DNA from: Hymenobacter armeniacus
GTDB lineage: Bacteria; Bacteroidota; Bacteroidia; Cytophagales; Hymenobacteraceae
Assembly: GCF_014699055.1 (NCBI RefSeq)
Contig: NZ_JACXAC010000002.1
Location: 930,001 to 994,000 of the forward strand
Length of the DNA: 64,000 bases
Reading direction: 5' to 3'
In this document: positions 39,976 through 49,660 of the stretch, piece by piece
Layout of the letters: every line of letters begins with the position of its first letter
Position numbering within the stretch: position 1 is the stretch's first letter
The notes under the pieces: model-generated
Told to the model about the DNA's origin: nothing
Seen by the model: the letters and a program-made list of their open reading frames with translations, nothing else
Database searches by the model: none
Program-made: the position numbers and the translations under genes

Positions 39976-42276
39976 CTACATCACCACATCCGCCCGCCGT
40001 GCCTCCGGCCACACCTTCAGCACCTGCACTTTCCCATCCTTTACTACGGCCTCCACCGTCGTTTGGTAAGGCGCGTGCAGCTTGAAATGCACGTCCCAAT
40101 TCCTGGGCCAGGCGGGCAGCAGAATAATCTTTCGCCCGTCGGTTTGCAGCAGCATTTCCTGCAGGCCAATCATGCCCGAGCCGCCCCAGTTGTGGTCGGG
40201 GGCCCAGTCGTAGCCGGGGCCCCAGAAGGCCGGAAAGCGGCGGCCGGAATCCTGCAGCTTCTTCACCGTCAGTTCGGCGGCTTCGGCGATGAGGCCGAGG
40301 CGGGCGGCGAAGATGTTGTGCTGCTTCCAGCCCACGTGGCTGCGGAATTTCTGCACGTCCGCATCGTATAAGTACGTGTTGCGGGCCGTGTCGAGGCCGG
40401 GTTTGCCCACACCGTAGACGCCCCACGGAAAAACCGGGTAGAGCTGCGGGCTCTCCGTGTTGTTGAGGCGCTCCCAGGATTTGGCCGGGGCCAACAGGGT
40501 GTGACCGCCGATTTCGCGGAAGCTGATGGCTGGGATGCGGCCCAGCATGGCGCTCCATTTCTGACGTTGGGCGGCAGTGCCGTAGGCCGGCGGCAACTCC
40601 AGCAAGCGCGTGAGCACCGTGCGCAGCCCCGCAATGGAGGCGGCAGAATTGTAGGCCATCTTGTACGTCTCGGCCCCCGAGCCGGGGTAGAGCACCAAAT
40701 GGCCGGCGCCGTCGAGCGCCCTGGCGCCGCGCTGCCGGGCCAAGTACTGGTAATGCTCGTCGAAGAAGGTGAGGCAGCTTTCCACGAAGGGCAGGTAGGC
40801 GGCCACGTCGTGGCCGGCGTAGCGCTCGGTTTCCAGCATCATCAGGCAGAATTCCAGCACCGTGTCCCACTCATATTCCAGCCAGGCGTTGTATTCCAGG
40901 CCCTTGTCGAAGTCGGCGGGGCGCTTCCAGTTGTATTCGGCGGGGTTGGGCAGGCCGAAATTTTCGAGCTGCTCGGTGAAGCAGGCGCCGGGGTGCTGCC
41001 AGTAGGTTTGGCTGCGCAATTCGGCGTTGCGCAGCAGGCGCAGGTAAAAATCAAACTGCGGCTTCATCAGTGCCGCGTCGCCGCTTTTCAGCATGGGCCA
41101 GTACACGAGACGCTGGTTTTGGGCGGTGTGGGTGCCGCCGCCCCAATTGCGGAAATCAGGCGTGAACTTGAGCGTGGAGTCCGTCAGCACCGGGTCGTAG
41201 GTGAACAGGCCGCCGTTGAACTTGGTGGGCCACTGGCCGAAGGCATTGCAGCCCAGCAGGTAGCGCATGAGCTGGTAGTTGCGGGCCGCCTGCCATTCCG
41301 GGGTGTTCCCCAAGGCTTTATCCGGCTGAATGTAGATGAAGCTGCGCTGCCAGTAGTCGCGCCACCAGGCCACCGTGCGCTGGCGGGCGGCTTTAGGGTT
41401 TTGCCGGGCGGCGGTTAGCGTCTGTTGCAGCCCTTGTTGCCACTGCTGCGCGCTGGGCGCCGTGGCCGTGTGCAGCGCCACCACTAAAGCGTGCGTGCGG
41501 CTCGGGGCGCGGCTTTTGAGCTTCCGGCCGTGGTAGGTCGTGTTGAGGTATTGGCCGGTGGTGGTGCCGGCCGGTCGCATGTTCGAGCCCTGCATTGCGC
41601 CGCCAAAAATCAGCTGGTTGAGCGGGTTGTAGAGCCGGTCTTTAATGCCCGCCAACCCCTGCTGCTTTACTGCCACGTCAAACACGGTTTGGGACTGGTT
41701 CTGATGGAAAAATTCGATGCCCTGGCTGCGGAAACTGATGCTGTCGCGGCGGGTTTTGACCTCGCCCTGCGGGGCCCATTTGTAGGAATTCTGGTTGTTT
41801 TCCTTGCCCTTCAGCGTGCGGTCGGCGAAGCGCCAGCTTTCGTAAGTGGCTTCGGCAGAGAGCTTGGCAGTGCTGCTGATTTCAACGTGCACCACGGGGT
41901 TAAAAACATCGACCCAAATGTGCACCTGTGCCGTTGTTTTGCCCCCGGTGCCCGTCAGTGTCACATCGCCAGATTGCAAGGTTAGCTGCTGCTTGAAGGT
42001 GCCTTTCTCGAACGGGTTAGGCGTGAGGTGCAGGCGCACGCGGCCGAGTTTCAACAGCGAGTTATTCTCATCAAACGTGCCGCTACGGGCGATGTAGAAT
42101 AGCACGTTGCCATTCTCAGCCCACACGTTCAGGCCGATGTCGCCGCCGCCGCAGGGCATCGATTCGCCGGCGTTGCGGCTGGGCGTGGTCCAGGTGATGT
42201 TGTTGGTGGCTAGCTCGGTTTGGGCGTGGGCGAAGCAGGGGAGAATGGCAAGAAACAGCAGAAGCACCTGCCGCAT
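39976..42276 (-). CDS. Secreted DUF5703 / GH95-like (alpha/alpha)6-barrel protein
   Basis: From ATG 42276 the 766-residue product begins with a clean signal peptide (LLLFLAILPCFAHA). An ATG at 42417 overlaps the TGA of the esterase gene upstream and would add 47 residues that run through family C copy 7; the frame is open all the way. The N-terminal domain reads ITWTTPSRNAGESMPCGGGDIGLNVW, the opening of DUF5703, and the rest is a helical barrel with AARNYQLMRYLLGCNAFGQWP, NWGGGTHTAQNQRLVYWPML and PDHNWGGSGMIGLQEMLLQ. The shape is that of GH95-clan glycosidases (fucosidases, galactosidases), but no activity can be assigned. It ends the minus-strand block. Confidence 0.8.
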   Translation of the reverse strand: MRQVLLLFLAILPCFAHAQTELATNNITWTTPSRNAGESMPCGGGDIGLNVWAENGNVLFYIARSGTFDENNSLLKLGRVRLHLTPNPFEKGTFKQQLTLQSGDVTLTGTGGKTTAQVHIWVDVFNPVVHVEISSTAKLSAEATYESWRFADRTLKGKENNQNSYKWAPQGEVKTRRDSISFRSQGIEFFHQNQSQTVFDVAVKQQGLAGIKDRLYNPLNQLIFGGAMQGSNMRPAGTTTGQYLNTTYHGRKLKSRAPSRTHALVVALHTATAPSAQQWQQGLQQTLTAARQNPKAARQRTVAWWRDYWQRSFIYIQPDKALGNTPEWQAARNYQLMRYLLGCNAFGQWPTKFNGGLFTYDPVLTDSTLKFTPDFRNWGGGTHTAQNQRLVYWPMLKSGDAALMKPQFDFYLRLLRNAELRSQTYWQHPGACFTEQLENFGLPNPAEYNWKRPADFDKGLEYNAWLEYEWDTVLEFCLMMLETERYAGHDVAAYLPFVESCLTFFDEHYQYLARQRGARALDGAGHLVLYPGSGAETYKMAYNSAASIAGLRTVLTRLLELPPAYGTAAQRQKWSAMLGRIPAISFREIGGHTLLAPAKSWERLNNTESPQLYPVFPWGVYGVGKPGLDTARNTYLYDADVQKFRSHVGWKQHNIFAARLGLIAEAAELTVKKLQDSGRRFPAFWGPGYDWAPDHNWGGSGMIGLQEMLLQTDGRKIILLPAWPRNWDVHFKLHAPYQTTVEAVVKDGKVQVLKVWPEARRADVVM

Positions 42277-42300
42277 CAGTTTCGAGTGAAACGGCAGAAC

Positions 42301-42387
42301 GTCATGCTGAGCCTGCCGAAGCATCTCTACCGCGAGAGTAATTGATTTACCTCCACGGTTGAGATGCTTCGACCAGCTCAGCATGAC
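42301..42387. repeat. Palindromic repeat, family C, copy 7, upstream of or inside the DUF5703 gene start
   Basis: The arms GTCATGCTGAGCCTGCCG and CGACCAGCTCAGCATGAC enclose a 30-base loop. On the minus strand the element lies between a coupled ATG (42417) and the signal peptide codons, and it is open in that frame. Confidence 0.88.
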
Positions 42388-42413
42388 GTTCAAATCTTTG
42401 CTTGCGGCCTTGC

Positions 42414-43850
42414 TCATTGCTCCCACTCATCCGTCCGGAACGACGATACCGGCAGCCCTTCATTGCTGAATAAAGTAGCCCGTGTGAAGTCCTTAAACGC
42501 ATAGCGCACCGCCACCGGCGCCTTCACCGCATCGGCCGAAACGTTGATGACGCTGCCTGCGATGGTGGCTTTGGCCGGGTACCACTTCTGGTCAGCCCCG
42601 GCTATTTCGAAGCCGGTAAGCTCCTGCCCAAACGTGGTCATGCCCATCGGCGAGTTCTTGAAGCGCACCGCCACCGTGTTGTCCTTCACCGTCAGCGACT
42701 CATAGGTGGGGCTCAGGGCGCCAACGCCTTTCAGGCCGTAGGTCTGGGCCAGGGCCAGCAGGGCCAGACGGGTGCCGCCGGGCTCCTTGCGCATGGGGTG
42801 GATGCTGGTTTCCTCGCCCACGTCGAGCAGCACGGCCATACCGGTGTTGGGCACCTGGTCCTGCAGCTTGCGCTGGGCGTCGCGCAGGAAGGCGGAGTTG
42901 TACTTGCCTCCCTTGTTTTTGGAGGTGCGGGTGTAGTCGAAGGGCGCAATTTGGGCGTAGTAGAAGGGAAAGTCGCCCATGCCCCACTTCGTGCGCCACT
43001 GCTTCACCATGGCGGCAAACAACTGCGCGTACTCATCGGGCCGGTCGTAATTCGATTCGCCCTGGTACCAGATTGCGCCTTTAATGCCGTATCCCTCAAT
43101 GGGATGCAGCATGCCGTTGTAGAGCGTGGTGGCCGTGCGGCTTTGCAGTTTGATAGTGTCGCCCTTGGCCGGAATCTTCACCCCGGTAAACTGCCGCAGG
43201 TTCTCGGCGTCCATCCAGGCCTCGATGAAAGAGCCGCTGTAGCTGCAATGCAGCAGCCCCACGGGCACGCGCAGCTGCTCCTGCAACAGGCGTCCGAAGT
43301 AGTAGGCCGTGGCGCTGAAATTGCTCACGGCCTCGGGCTCGGCCACGCGCCAGGGCGACGGCTTGCTGTTGTCCTGCGGCTCCGTGACGGACGAGCGGGG
43401 CACGGTGTAGAGACGCAGCTGGTCGTTGCGCGAGTGCAGAATGCCCTCGTTCGAGCCCAGCACCGGCTGGCCTTTGAAGCCCTTCATCGGCATCTCCATG
43501 TTCGACTGCCCACCGCAAAGCCAGACTTCGCCCACTAATACGTTTTTCAGCTTCATGGCCGGGCCGTCGCCGCTGATGGTTAACTCGTAAGACGTGCTGC
43601 TAGCGGCCAGCGTCTTCACCTTTAGCCGCCACTTGCCGGCCGCGTCGGCCTGGGCGGTGTACTTCTGCTTGCCCCAGCTCGGGTTCACGGTGATGGTGCT
43701 GCCGGCTTTGGCCCAGCCCCACACGGCGCACTCGGCCTGTTGTTGCATCACCATGTTGTCGGTGAAGAGCGAGGCCAGGCGCAGCTGGGCGTGGCTCAGC
43801 AGCGGGAAAAACAGCGTGAGACAGAAGAGAAAAAGGGACTGGGTTTTCAT
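42414..43850 (-). CDS. Secreted SASA-domain carbohydrate acetylesterase (sialate O-acetylesterase-like)
   Basis: The 478-residue protein has a signal peptide (cleaved after SHA), a short beta domain (LRLASLFTDNMVMQQQAECAV) and an SGNH/SASA hydrolase: nucleophile Ser116 in LCGGQSNMEMPM, the helper motif IWYQGESNYDRPDEY, and the Asp/His region GEETSIHPMRKEPGG. In plant-biomass loci these enzymes remove acetyl groups from xylan or rhamnogalacturonan rather than sialic acid, so RG-I acetyl groups are the likely target. Its stop overlaps an upstream-type ATG of the DUF5703 gene (42417). Family D copy 3 separates it from the GH127 gene that precedes it in the direction of transcription. Confidence 0.88.
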   Translation of the reverse strand: MKTQSLFLFCLTLFFPLLSHAQLRLASLFTDNMVMQQQAECAVWGWAKAGSTITVNPSWGKQKYTAQADAAGKWRLKVKTLAASSTSYELTISGDGPAMKLKNVLVGEVWLCGGQSNMEMPMKGFKGQPVLGSNEGILHSRNDQLRLYTVPRSSVTEPQDNSKPSPWRVAEPEAVSNFSATAYYFGRLLQEQLRVPVGLLHCSYSGSFIEAWMDAENLRQFTGVKIPAKGDTIKLQSRTATTLYNGMLHPIEGYGIKGAIWYQGESNYDRPDEYAQLFAAMVKQWRTKWGMGDFPFYYAQIAPFDYTRTSKNKGGKYNSAFLRDAQRKLQDQVPNTGMAVLLDVGEETSIHPMRKEPGGTRLALLALAQTYGLKGVGALSPTYESLTVKDNTVAVRFKNSPMGMTTFGQELTGFEIAGADQKWYPAKATIAGSVINVSADAVKAPVAVRYAFKDFTRATLFSNEGLPVSSFRTDEWEQ

Positions 43851-43871
43851 TCTTCGAGTTAGCAGATTGAT

Positions 43872-43959
43872 TGTAGAGACGCGACACTTCGCGTCTCGGC
43901 GTTGGGCGGAATCGGCACGACGGCGTGGACGCCGAGACGCGAAGTGTCGCGTCTCTACA
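43872..43959. repeat. Palindromic repeat, family D, copy 3
   Basis: Perfect inverted arms begin TGTAGAGACGCGACACTTCG. They enclose a short GC-rich loop between the SASA esterase start and the GH127 stop. Confidence 0.92.
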
Positions 43960-43971
43960 TCGTTCTGAAAA

Positions 43972-46017
43972 TTACCGGCTCACTGGCAGCCACACCTCCA
44001 TGTCGTTGCTGCCCCGGTTGCCCCAGGCGTAGTACGGAATCAGCTTAAACGGCACGGTGGCGGGCTTTTCCCGGGAAAGGGGATGGTAGAGCTGGCCTTT
44101 CCAGGCCGAGTTATCGGCGAAGGCGGTCTGGCCTTCCAGCCACACCACGTCGGAGCCGGCGATGGTGGCGTGGCGGGGCGTGAAAACGGTGTTGGCATTC
44201 ACAATCAGGCCGCTGAGGGGCTTGCCGACGGGCAGGTCACGGGCTTCGAGGCAGTAGACCACCGGGCCGCGCCGCACGGCCACCTGGTTGCGGGTTTCCT
44301 CGACCAGGGCGTTGGCTTCCAGCAGCTGCGCGGGCATCGGGAGCTGCAGCTCCACCTTGTCGCCGGCCTTCCAGCGGCGGTTGATTTCGGCGTATTGGCC
44401 GGGCGTTAGGGTGGCGGCCACGGGCTGGCCGTTCACGAGCAGCGCCGCGCCTTCGCTCCAGCCGGGCACCCGGAAAAACATTGAAAACGGCTTCTTCGGG
44501 GCGGTTTGCAGGGTCACTTTTACGCTGCCATCCCAGGGGTAATTCGTTTCCTGCGTCAGCTTGAGAGGCGAGCCGTCTTTGAGCTTGGTGTTTAAGTTAT
44601 TGCCGCCGTAGAGGTTCAGCCACAGGCCTTTGTCCGACGTGTTATACATGTAGTTATTTACCTCCGCGATGGTGCGCACCACGTTGGGCGGGCAGCAGTT
44701 GGAGAGGCTGATGTAGTCGACCCGCTCCTTCGACCAGCGCTGCGAAAACGGCAGGTCGGCGGAATAGGCCAGCGGGTTGGTGTAGAGGAAGCGTTGCCCA
44801 TCGAGGCTGATGCCGGATAACACGCTGTTGTAGAGCGCCGTTTCCATCACGTCGGCGTACTTGGCGTCGCCCGTGATTTGCAGCATCCGCCAGTTCCAAA
44901 GCACGTTGCCGATGTTGGCGCAGGTTTCGCCGTGGGCTGTGAGGTTGGGCAGCTGGTAGTCGCGCCCGTAGGCCTGGTGGATTTTCTGCACCGTGTCGGG
45001 CTTGTAGGCCGTGCCGTCGGGCGACACGCCGTCGTAAAGGGCCCCGCAGGCACCGGTGACGTACATTTTGTGCTGGGTCACGTCGTCCCACATTTTGTTG
45101 AGGGTCGTGAGCAGGGTGGCGTCGCCGGTTTCGGCGTACACGTCGGCCGCGCCGGCAAAGAGGTAGTTGGCCCGCACGGCGTGGCCGCCGGCCTTCTGCA
45201 TCTGGCGGAACGGCAGGCGGTCCTGGTTGTCGTCGGTGCCGATGTCGGCCGCCAGCCCGCGGATGTTGATGAGGCTCTCGGCCAGCTCCAGGTAGCGCGG
45301 GTCGCGGGTGGTGCGGTACATTTCCACTACGCCCATGTAGTGCGCCGGGCAGATGGCGTTGCGCGCCAGCTCGGGCGAGGCCGTTTTGTAGAAATTGTAC
45401 AGGTAATCAGTGGCTTTCTTCGCCGCGTTCAGCAGCGTGGTTTTGCCCGTGGCGCGGTAGTGCACGCAGCCGGCCGTCATGAGGTGGCCGAGGTTGTAGG
45501 TTTCAAAATTCAGCCGGTTCTTGAATGCCGCCTTCTGCCCGGGGGTGTTCAGCTCCGCAATGGTGCTTTGGGTGCTCAGGTATCCATCGGGCCGCTGCAC
45601 CTTCACAATCAAGGCAATGGCTTCGTCAAGCTGCTGGTCCAGCTTGGGGTCGTGGTTTACCGCATAGGTGGCCGACAGCGCTTCCAGCAATTTGAAGAAG
45701 TCGCCGTCGTGGAAGGGCGGGCCCTTGTGCGCGCCTTGCTCCAGCCCGGCGGCAATCTCAAAGTTCTTGTAGGCGTGGTTGCGGTCGGAATGGTAGAGCG
45801 CCCACATGGTCGGAATCATCGACTTCTGGCACACGTCGAAGCGCTCGGCCCAGAAGCCGTTGGTCCACTGCACGCTGCCCATATCCACGCTGCTGAGCTT
45901 GGCGTGGGCGCTGGCGGAGGTGTTGACGAGGGCCTTTTGCTGAGCAAAAGCGGGCTGGCCGGTCGCTGCTGCCACCGCCAACAGGCCGAAGCGAAGTTTC
46001 TTAAGTTGCACGTTCAT
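43972..46017 (-). CDS. Secreted GH127 (DUF1680) beta-L-arabinofuranosidase-type enzyme
   Basis: From ATG 46017 the 681-residue product has a signal peptide (GLLAVAAATGQPAFA) and sits four bases after the GH106 stop; the in-frame ATG at 46059 would overlap that gene. The (alpha/alpha)6 barrel shows WTNGFWAERFDVCQ, FHDGDFFKLLEALS and YMGVVEMYRTTRDPRYLELAE. The zinc-site residues of GH127 are present: Glu and Cys in HGETCANIGN and the Cys pair in NCCPPNVVRT, matching the Glu-Cys-Cys-Cys set of the characterised enzyme HypBA1. The family cleaves beta-L-arabinofuranosides; related GH146 acts on arabinan and RG-II. Length is normal. Confidence 0.92.
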   Translation of the reverse strand: MNVQLKKLRFGLLAVAAATGQPAFAQQKALVNTSASAHAKLSSVDMGSVQWTNGFWAERFDVCQKSMIPTMWALYHSDRNHAYKNFEIAAGLEQGAHKGPPFHDGDFFKLLEALSATYAVNHDPKLDQQLDEAIALIVKVQRPDGYLSTQSTIAELNTPGQKAAFKNRLNFETYNLGHLMTAGCVHYRATGKTTLLNAAKKATDYLYNFYKTASPELARNAICPAHYMGVVEMYRTTRDPRYLELAESLINIRGLAADIGTDDNQDRLPFRQMQKAGGHAVRANYLFAGAADVYAETGDATLLTTLNKMWDDVTQHKMYVTGACGALYDGVSPDGTAYKPDTVQKIHQAYGRDYQLPNLTAHGETCANIGNVLWNWRMLQITGDAKYADVMETALYNSVLSGISLDGQRFLYTNPLAYSADLPFSQRWSKERVDYISLSNCCPPNVVRTIAEVNNYMYNTSDKGLWLNLYGGNNLNTKLKDGSPLKLTQETNYPWDGSVKVTLQTAPKKPFSMFFRVPGWSEGAALLVNGQPVAATLTPGQYAEINRRWKAGDKVELQLPMPAQLLEANALVEETRNQVAVRRGPVVYCLEARDLPVGKPLSGLIVNANTVFTPRHATIAGSDVVWLEGQTAFADNSAWKGQLYHPLSREKPATVPFKLIPYYAWGNRGSNDMEVWLPVSR

Positions 46018-46021
46018 AAAG

Positions 46022-49000
46022 CTATTTCGTAATGGTGGGAATGGCTTGTTTACTGACACTGAGCATCACCGGTCCCAGAAGTCCGGCCGGCAGCAGCGGC
46101 TTGCCGGTGGCCGGCGACGGCGCGGGCGTCCACGTCTGGCGCTGGTCGGCGGGCAGGGCTTGGTCGCCGATGAGGCGGTTGGCCCAGGTGTTGGTGACGC
46201 GAATGCTGAGCTGGTTGGCGCCTTTTTTCACGGCTTCGGTGATGTCGAGGCGGTAGGGAGCCGTCCAGGCAATGCCGACGGGCTGGCCGTTGAGCTGCAC
46301 TTCGGCGAGGTTGTCGACTTGTCCCAAGTCGAGGAAAACGCGTTGCTGCGGGCCTTTCGCGGGCTTCCACTTGAAGGACTGACGGTATTCGGCGGTGCCG
46401 GAATAATGGCTGATTCTGGCGTCAGCGTTTTTGCTCCAATCGGTCAGTTGGGAGAAGAGGACGGGCTCGGCTGGCCCGCCTGCCTTCGTGTCGAAACGGA
46501 CTTGCCACGCGCCGGTGAGCGTTTGCACGGGCTGCACCTCACGCCAGTTGGGGCCGGCGTGGGCGCCTGGCTGCGCGGCCGGCGCCCGAAATACCACGAA
46601 AACGGAGCCGTTGCGGTCCAGGCGAATTGGTAGCAGGGTGCGACCGTTTTCGAGTTTCCAATCGGTAGCCGGGCGGGTTTCGCCCGTCACCGCGTCCCAT
46701 AGCTCCGGCTGCCGCCCGGCCACGCGCAGACTCAACTCAATGGTGCGGGCCGAATCGAGCTGATTGGAGATGAAATAGATGTCAAACTGCGCATTGGTAC
46801 GGTGCGTCCAGGCGATGCCGTTGGCGCGCTGGCCCTTGGCGGTGTGGGCCATCACGTCGCGCGTCAGGCCCAGCGCATCAAAAGAATCGGCTTGGTAAGG
46901 CCCACGCAACACCCGGCCCTTGGCGGCCGAAACGGACGCTTCACCAGTTGCCGTAGCAGCTACCGAAGCCTGCGAATTATCAGCCTGATTCAGCGCCGCC
47001 GTCAGTTGCCGAACCGTCTTGTCAGCATCCGGAAAACCGCGCAACTCCGGCGAGTGGCTGGGCTGGCGGTTGAGCAAAACCGTAGCCCCGGCCTGCACCA
47101 GCTCCCGCAGTCGCTGCGCTACTTCGGGCGACATAGCGGTGCTGTCAGGACTCATTTTCAATGCCCCCGGCACCACCAGCAGGCCGTAGCTGGCCCCGCC
47201 CGGCAGCACGATGCGGCCGTTTTCCACCTTCGCCAGGCGCAGTAGCGCGTCCTTGTTGAAGGAATCGTACTGGTAGCCGTGCAGCGGGTCCACCAGCATA
47301 TCGGCCGTTTCCATGTTGGCCGAGGCGGAGACTTTCTCGGGCTGCTCGCGCATAGGCAGGCCCGCGTTGGCGAGGCGCTTTTGCTCGGCGGCCACGACTT
47401 GCGGCCCGAAAATGCCGGGCAGGTCATTCACTAAATGATTGGGCAGAATGGCCCGGCGCGGGGTTTCCTCGCCCGTGAACACGGCCACATCCACCACCGG
47501 GCGGCCGAGCTGCAGCAGCGCCTGGCAGCGGCGGGCGTAGTCGACCCAGGCGCGGCCGGGTTTCCACCAGGTTTGGTCGCGCTGGAAGAACAGGCCGATG
47601 CCGCTCAGCGTCATGCCCGGCTGGCGGTCGAGCCAGGGGTTGTGCACGAATACGTGGTACACCAGGCGGTTGATGCCCAGCGCGTAGTTGCGGTCCTGCA
47701 AGGCTTTGAGCATGCCGGGGTGCTCGTCCCAGGCCAGTTTTAGCTCGGTGAAGGCTTCGGCCTGCACGATGTTTTTGCCGTAGATGTGGGCGCCCGACAC
47801 GGCGTCGAGCATGTCGTTGGGTTTGTCGTGGGTGGGGCTGCGGAGCCAGAATTCGCCCATCGGCACGTCGGCGTGCTGGTAGTGCAGCAGGCCGTCGCTC
47901 ACCATGGTGGGCGCGATGGCCTCGGCCGAAAACGTGCAGCCCTTGGCGTGGGCCAGGTCCTTCAGCGTCACGTAGAATTTGTCGTTCACCAGCTCCGCAA
48001 TGGTCTGGCGCACATCGAACAGCACGCGCTCCGACACGTCGGCGCTTTGCAGGGGCACGCCCGCCAGCACCGGCAGGTAGGGCAACAAATCGTAGCCGCG
48101 CCGCGTCCGGAACTCGGCCGGAAAGTTGGCCGACCAGTTCTGTGAGCCGCACTCCCAGCTATCAACGTGGAAGACTTTGAGCACCCGCGCCGCCAGTTCC
48201 GGCCCACCCTGCCGCACGGCCTCGCCAAACCACTTGTCAAACTGCAAACTCACGGCAGCGGGGTTGAACTTGTCGCATTCCAGCCCGCGCCCGCCGCCGC
48301 CGGTGGTGTTGATTTGGCCGGTGCTGGTGTGGCCCATGCGCAGGATGGTCCAGCGGCCGGGCGGTGCGGCCCAGGTCAGGCGGCCGTTGGCGTCGAGCTT
48401 GTCGGTGAGGTTGATGACTTTGCCCAGCGGCACGCACTGCGCGTCGGGCAGTTGGGCGGACGTAGTGCGCTGACTCATGCGCCACACGTCGCCGTTTTTG
48501 CCCTCGAACTGGTGAATGCGCGCCTCGGCCGAAAGCTGGATTTCCGACACTTTCAGGCTCTGCTTCCACTTCGCCGCGTCGAGGTCCTCCGCGCCCGGCT
48601 CTGAGTCGGTGGGGTCGTACAAGAAGCGGAAAAACCGGGCTGTGGTGGCGGGCAGCGCGTGGGTCACGGCGCTGCTGTCCTGCCAGCCGCTGCGGGGCGG
48701 TTGCAGGCGCGTGAGAGGCCGAAAGCTGCGGCCGTCGTCGCTCACGGATACCAGCAGGCGGTTGGCCTGGTAGTTATAGCCGTTGGAGCGGATGCGCAGG
48801 CTACGGCAGATAAACGGTTGGTCGAAGGCATACTGAATCCAGCCCGGCTCGCTGGTTTTGAAGCCTTTTTTGTTGCCGGGCGTCGCCAGTAGCTCCAGGT
48901 TTTCGCCGGTAAGGCTGCTGGTAATAACCGGCTTAATAGTAGCCGTTGAAGCGCTGCTGCCCGTGGGCGTAGGGTAGGCGTACACGGCAATGTCGCGGTA

Positions 49001-49513
49001 GAAGCCCTGCACCGCGGGCGGCCGGGGCAGCGTCAGGCTCAGCTTTTTGCCGCCCGTCACCTGCGTTTGGGCCGATACCACGTGCTGCATCGACAGCTCC
49101 GGCGTAATCCACGGTCCGCCGGCTAGCGCGAAGCCGTCGCTCACGTGCATGGCCAGTTTCAGGCCCAGCCGGTCGGCTTCCTGCATGGAATGCTTCACCA
49201 TGGCCCACCACTGCGGCGACAGCTGCCGGGCCGGCGGCGAGATGGCTGGCGGGTTCTCCACATCCTTTATCGGCATCAGATACGCCCCGCCGATGCCAGC
49301 CTCCTTCATGGCTTCCAAGTCAGCAGTGATGGCGGCCGGGGTCACGGCTCCATTCATCCAGTACCAAAATACCCACGGCCGCGCCGCCTCGGGCGGATTC
49401 TTGAAAACGGATTCCAGTTCGGGTGCTTGCTGGGCGCACACGGGTGCTGGCAGCATGCCGAGCGTCGGCAGCGCGAGCAGCAGGAGAGCCTTGGGGAGCA
49501 AGCGTGGGTTCAT
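46022..49513 (-). CDS. Secreted GH106 alpha-L-rhamnosidase
   Basis: The 1163-residue protein has a signal peptide (cleaved after VCA) and the characteristic GH106 opening: FKNPPEAARPWVFWYWMNGAVT at residues 37-58, followed by GIGGAYLMPIKDV and WWAMVKHSMQEADRLGLKLAMH. An inserted discoidin-like domain (residues 190-330) precedes the barrel core with VFHVDSWECGSQNWSANF, where acidic residues of the active site are expected, and FSAEAIAPTMVSDGLLHYQ. The last 150 residues form a GH2-type jelly roll. GH106 enzymes such as BT0986 remove L-rhamnose from RG-II and other pectins. With two GH78 proteins, this gives three rhamnosidases in the window. GH127 follows four bases downstream in the same transcript. 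Confidence 0.93.
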   Translation of the reverse strand: MNPRLLPKALLLLALPTLGMLPAPVCAQQAPELESVFKNPPEAARPWVFWYWMNGAVTPAAITADLEAMKEAGIGGAYLMPIKDVENPPAISPPARQLSPQWWAMVKHSMQEADRLGLKLAMHVSDGFALAGGPWITPELSMQHVVSAQTQVTGGKKLSLTLPRPPAVQGFYRDIAVYAYPTPTGSSASTATIKPVITSSLTGENLELLATPGNKKGFKTSEPGWIQYAFDQPFICRSLRIRSNGYNYQANRLLVSVSDDGRSFRPLTRLQPPRSGWQDSSAVTHALPATTARFFRFLYDPTDSEPGAEDLDAAKWKQSLKVSEIQLSAEARIHQFEGKNGDVWRMSQRTTSAQLPDAQCVPLGKVINLTDKLDANGRLTWAAPPGRWTILRMGHTSTGQINTTGGGGRGLECDKFNPAAVSLQFDKWFGEAVRQGGPELAARVLKVFHVDSWECGSQNWSANFPAEFRTRRGYDLLPYLPVLAGVPLQSADVSERVLFDVRQTIAELVNDKFYVTLKDLAHAKGCTFSAEAIAPTMVSDGLLHYQHADVPMGEFWLRSPTHDKPNDMLDAVSGAHIYGKNIVQAEAFTELKLAWDEHPGMLKALQDRNYALGINRLVYHVFVHNPWLDRQPGMTLSGIGLFFQRDQTWWKPGRAWVDYARRCQALLQLGRPVVDVAVFTGEETPRRAILPNHLVNDLPGIFGPQVVAAEQKRLANAGLPMREQPEKVSASANMETADMLVDPLHGYQYDSFNKDALLRLAKVENGRIVLPGGASYGLLVVPGALKMSPDSTAMSPEVAQRLRELVQAGATVLLNRQPSHSPELRGFPDADKTVRQLTAALNQADNSQASVAATATGEASVSAAKGRVLRGPYQADSFDALGLTRDVMAHTAKGQRANGIAWTHRTNAQFDIYFISNQLDSARTIELSLRVAGRQPELWDAVTGETRPATDWKLENGRTLLPIRLDRNGSVFVVFRAPAAQPGAHAGPNWREVQPVQTLTGAWQVRFDTKAGGPAEPVLFSQLTDWSKNADARISHYSGTAEYRQSFKWKPAKGPQQRVFLDLGQVDNLAEVQLNGQPVGIAWTAPYRLDITEAVKKGANQLSIRVTNTWANRLIGDQALPADQRQTWTPAPSPATGKPLLPAGLLGPVMLSVSKQAIPTITK

Positions 49514-49543
49514 GAATGCGTGTTGAATTTGAATCTTTAGGCG

Positions 49544-49639
49544 GTCATGCTGAGCGCAGTCGAAGCATCTCTACCGCTTCGTTGCGAACGTCAGGAGTTA
49601 GTTGCGCGGTAGAGATGCTTCGACTGCGCTCAGCATGAC
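49544..49639. repeat. Palindromic repeat, family C, copy 8
   Basis: Near-perfect inverted arms GTCATGCTGAGCGCAGTCG / CGACTGCGCTCAGCATGAC. The element fills the space between the GH106 start and the FucP-type stop and is almost identical to copy 6. Confidence 0.92.
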
Positions 49640-49660
49640 GGGCTGGTTTGTGCAGACGAG